Assembly: GCA_946625545.1 (NCBI GenBank)
Contig: CAMOTC010000006.1
Coordinates: 1-35,459 of the forward strand
Length of the DNA: 35,459 bases
Direction: 5' to 3'
DNA from: an uncultured Clostridia bacterium
GTDB lineage: Bacteria > Bacillota > Clostridia > Christensenellales > CAG-1252
The notes beneath the pieces are model-generated. The model made no database searches. It saw only the letters and a list, made by a program, of their open reading frames with translations, and was not told where the DNA came from. Position 1 is the first letter of the stretch; every line of letters starts with the position of its first letter. The position numbers and the translations under genes were made by a program. This document shows, one piece after another, positions 31,755 to 35,459 of this stretch.

Positions 31755-33314
31755 GTGGTCCTATCCAAGGTCAAGGAAAGTCTGATATCGGTGCTCCCGA
31801 TCGCGACGATCGTCGTGATACTCTCTCTGACCATGGCTCCCGCATCGGGGAGTGAGATCCTCTCCTTCCTGATCGGCTGTCTCTTTGTGATCGGGGGTAT
31901 GAGCCTCTTCGCCCTCGGCGCGGACGTCGCGATGATCCCCATCGGCGAGATGGTGGGCAGTTCGACGACCAAGACGCGCAATCTGACCGTCATCCTCGTG
32001 GTCTCCTTCCTGATCGGCACCGTGATCACCCTCGCGGAGCCCGACCTCACCGTCCTCGCGTCGGGTCTCGCCGCGAGTATCAATCCTTGGGTGCTGATCG
32101 CGCTCGTCGCGGTGGGCGTAGGCGTCTTTCTCGCCCTGTCCATGCTGAGAGTGATCTTTGGGATCTCTCTGCGTTTATTACTCACGATCTCGTACGGCGT
32201 GGTCTTTCTCCTCGCCTTTATCCTCTCTCTCCTCGGCAAGAGCTCCTTTCTCCCCCTCGCCTTTGACTCGGGCGGCGTGACGACGGGACCCATGACAGTC
32301 CCCTTCATCATCGCGATGGGTCTCGGCGTATCGAGGATCACTTCCCACTCGGAGACGGGAGAGAGCTTCGGCTTTGTCGCCCTCGCCTCCGTCGGTCCCA
32401 TCATCACGGTCATGCTGCTCGGCTTTTTCGTGGACGTCACCGCCCTCCTCCCCACGGTGGAGACGACGGACGGCACGATCGCCGCTTACGGCGCCACCAT
32501 CCTCGAGGAGATGAAGGACACCGCGATCTCGATCGGTCCCATCGCCGCTTTCTTTCTCGTCTATCGTTTCACGGCGCACCGCAATATGCCTGTCAGGACT
32601 TTCTGGCGCATCGTCTTCGGCATCCTATACACCTATATCGGGCTCGTGCTCTTTATGACGGGAGCGCACGCGGGCTTCGGCGCCGCAGGCAGAAAAATCG
32701 GCTACGCCCTCGGCTCCGACTTCCCCTACGTCCTGATCCCGCTCGGCTGCCTGATCGGCTTTATGATCGTTGCGGCGGAGCCTGCCGTCCACGTCCTCAA
32801 CGAGCAGATCGAGAAGATCAGCGGCGGCACGATCAAGAGGACAAAGGTCATGCTGACCCTGATGGTCGGCGTGGCGATCAGCGTGGGACTCGCGATGCTC
32901 CGCGTTCTCTACACTTTCAGCATTTGGTGGCTGATCCTGCCGGGGTACGGCGTCGCCATCCTACTCTCCTTCTTTACCCCGAAGGTCTATACCGCGATCG
33001 CCTTTGACTCGGGCGGCGTGGCGAGCGGTCCGATGACCGCGACCTTCCTCCTCCCCCTCGCGACGGGCGCCTGCATATCGCTCCACGGCGAGGACTACGT
33101 GATGAACTATGCCTACGGACTGGTGGCGATGGTCGCGATGACCCCCCTCCTCGTCCTGCAACTGCTCGGGCTCGTGACCTATCTCAAAGCAAAAGCGGCA
33201 GAGAAGCGCCTCGCAGAGGCGACGCCTCTCCCGACCCCCACCCCGACCTCGCCCTCGCCTGCTCTCGGAGAAGAGAGCGCCGAGAAGGCAGAGATCGAAG
33301 TTATCGACCTATAA
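31755..33314 (+). CDS. DUF1538 membrane protein with two repeated halves
   Basis: This 519-residue protein has roughly 12-14 membrane helices. The signature 'LAFDSGGVTTGPMTVPF' (~172-188) recurs as 'IAFDSGGVASGPMTATF' (~414-430), so two DUF1538 domains are fused in one chain. DUF1538 proteins are presumed transporters of unknown substrate; the duplicated AFDSGGV motif in a helix-break setting looks like a paired substrate or ion site, which is inference. The C-terminal ~35 residues are a Pro/Thr/Ser and acidic tail. The start is a GTG with AGGAGG 9 nt upstream. Two PII-like genes follow in the same operon, which suggests nucleotide- or metabolite-controlled transport, as for AmtB with GlnK. 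Confidence 0.88.
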   Translation: MVLSKVKESLISVLPIATIVVILSLTMAPASGSEILSFLIGCLFVIGGMSLFALGADVAMIPIGEMVGSSTTKTRNLTVILVVSFLIGTVITLAEPDLTVLASGLAASINPWVLIALVAVGVGVFLALSMLRVIFGISLRLLLTISYGVVFLLAFILSLLGKSSFLPLAFDSGGVTTGPMTVPFIIAMGLGVSRITSHSETGESFGFVALASVGPIITVMLLGFFVDVTALLPTVETTDGTIAAYGATILEEMKDTAISIGPIAAFFLVYRFTAHRNMPVRTFWRIVFGILYTYIGLVLFMTGAHAGFGAAGRKIGYALGSDFPYVLIPLGCLIGFMIVAAEPAVHVLNEQIEKISGGTIKRTKVMLTLMVGVAISVGLAMLRVLYTFSIWWLILPGYGVAILLSFFTPKVYTAIAFDSGGVASGPMTATFLLPLATGACISLHGEDYVMNYAYGLVAMVAMTPLLVLQLLGLVTYLKAKAAEKRLAEATPLPTPTPTSPSPALGEESAEKAEIEVIDL

Positions 33315-33327
33315 GGAGGTTTTTCCC

Positions 33328-33669
33328 TTGGAGAAAAAGATCAAGCTTTACCTGCTCATCGTGATCTGTGAATCGGGCAAAGGAGACGCCGTCAGCGCGA
33401 GGCTGTCGCAGGGCGCTCTCGGCTTTGTCTCGCTTTTCGGACACGGCACGGCAAAACAACAATGGCTCAATCTCCTCGGTATCGGCAATATCGAGAAGGA
33501 TCTCGTGGCGATCATGCTCGAGGAGTCCTCTCTCTCCTATGCGCGCGCCGTCCTCGAGGAGGAGTTCAGGATCGGGGCGGGAGGCGGCGTCGCCTTCAGC
33601 CTCAAAGTACAGAGCATCGCGGATAAGCGGGTGCTGCAGTTTTTTACCGATGACACGGAGGTGAACTAA
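33328..33669 (+). CDS. PII-like signalling protein, divergent copy
   Basis: The product is 113 residues, starting at TTG with AAGGAGG 8 nt upstream. A beta-alpha-beta start ('IKLYLLIVICESGKGDAVSARLSQG') and later 'KDLVAIMLEESSLSYARAVLEEEFRI' plus 'GGGVAFSLKVQSI' fit the ferredoxin-like PII fold. In the loop where PII proteins carry the GxGxG-type T-loop, this copy has 'GFVSLFGHGTAKQQWLNLLGIGNIEKD', which is unlike the classical sequence, so its ligand may differ. It lies 13 bp after the DUF1538 gene and directly before a second PII-like gene. The two may form mixed trimers. I infer a role in gating the transporter. Confidence 0.75.
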   Translation: MEKKIKLYLLIVICESGKGDAVSARLSQGALGFVSLFGHGTAKQQWLNLLGIGNIEKDLVAIMLEESSLSYARAVLEEEFRIGAGGGVAFSLKVQSIADKRVLQFFTDDTEVN

Positions 33670-34005
33670 ATGGAAAATACGACAAATACCGCTATGATCG
33701 TAGTGATCGTCAATAAGGGCTTTGCGGGCGAGATCATGGACGTCGCGAGGGCGCACGGCGCCACGGGCGGCACCATCCTCTCGGGCAAAGGCACGGGCGG
33801 CGAAAAGGCAAAGAAATTCTTTGCTATGTCTCTCGAAGAGGAAAAGGAAGTGGTGATGATCCTCGTCAAAGAGGAGCTCCGCGCAGAGATCATGCGCGCC
33901 GTCGCGACAGAGTTCGGACTGGACTCCCCCGGCAGGGGCATCGTCTTCTCCCTCCCCGTGGAGGAGACCATCGGGCTGAGCTTCGTCCCCTTCCAAGAAG
34001 ACTGA
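33670..34005 (+). CDS. PII-family regulatory protein
   Basis: This 111-residue protein is closer to classical PII than its upstream neighbour. It has 'KGFAGEIMDVARAHGATGGTILSGKGTGG' (strand, helix and T-loop base with the GTILSGxGTG signature), 'EKEVVMILV' (beta strand 3) and 'SPGRGIVFSLPVEETIGL' (C-terminal strand). PII trimers bind ATP/ADP and small metabolites and control transporters and enzymes by inserting the T-loop. There is no Tyr at the usual modification position, so uridylylation is unlikely. The ATG directly follows the TAA of the first PII-like gene, with GGAGGTGA upstream. The pair sits behind the DUF1538 gene, which is the obvious partner. Confidence 0.88.
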   Translation: MENTTNTAMIVVIVNKGFAGEIMDVARAHGATGGTILSGKGTGGEKAKKFFAMSLEEEKEVVMILVKEELRAEIMRAVATEFGLDSPGRGIVFSLPVEETIGLSFVPFQED

Positions 34006-34016
34006 GGCGAAAACGT

Positions 34017-34045
34017 TTGTCTATCCGCGCGAGATGTGTTACTAT
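34017..34045 (+). promoter_or_regulatory. Sigma-A promoter of asnS
   Basis: TTGTCT (34017-34022), a 17-bp spacer and TACTAT (34040-34045). The leader is about 30 nt, too short for a T-box. Confidence 0.75.
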
Positions 34046-34081
34046 ATTCTCACGTTCTTTTAGAGAAAAAGGAGACCACCT

Positions 34082-35459
<1,378 letters not shown>

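Overview
The window looks like a piece of chromosome from a spore-forming, Gram-positive Clostridia-type bacterium (Firmicutes), probably an uncultured gut lineage. The basis is a gerA-gerB-gerC spore germinant receptor operon, a yyaC-type spore protein, a CwlD-like cortex amidase, mini-RNase III (mrnC), several lipobox lipoproteins, an L-box (lysine) riboswitch, and AGGAGG-type ribosome binding sites on a GC-rich background. The taxonomic placement is inference. I see no phage, transposase, CRISPR array, tRNA or rRNA.

Layout, left to right. Positions 1-3.3 kb (minus): two coupled surface proteins built of bacterial Ig-like domains. 3.4-5.9 kb (minus): a small membrane protein after ftsH. 5.9-6.5 kb: yyaC, divergent from a CvpA-like gene and an HxxxD acyltransferase-like gene (6.5-8.5 kb, plus). 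uppP (minus) converges on that pair. 9.3-12.2 kb: ychF-argS (plus). 12.1-12.4 kb: a small minus-strand gene with a sigma-G-like promoter. 12.6-13.1 kb: a double zinc-ribbon protein with a very acidic tail. 13.1-13.3 kb: a hairpin-repeat array and a second folded element. 13.4-15.7 kb: a lipoprotein divergent from an uncharacterised gene. 15.8-15.9 kb: a second hairpin-repeat array. 16-19 kb (minus): a large lipoprotein divergent from gerABC (19.2-22.9 kb). 22.9-26.4 kb (minus): mrnC, a TrmH/RlmB-type methyltransferase and a P-type ATPase. 26.7-27.4 kb: the CwlD-like amidase. 27.5-29.5 kb (minus): an NhaC-family transporter behind a lysine riboswitch, so probably a lysine transporter. 29.7-31.6 kb: birA converging on a lipoprotein with a CCHC motif. 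31.7-34.0 kb: a duplicated DUF1538 membrane protein followed by two PII-like proteins. 34.1 kb to the end: asnS, cut just before its stop.

Three themes stand out. First, several genes carry good -35/-10 pairs placed so that transcription should begin at the start codon (leaderless mRNAs), including two with near-identical sigma-G-like promoters. Second, two intergenic arrays repeat a CTTCAC/GTGAAG unit about every 22 bp, each unit followed by a small hairpin whose arm sequence changes while pairing is kept. Third, four of the seven convergent gene pairs overlap or abut with no terminator between them. The DUF1538 plus PII-like pair and the riboswitch-controlled NhaC gene are the clearest functional units worth following up.
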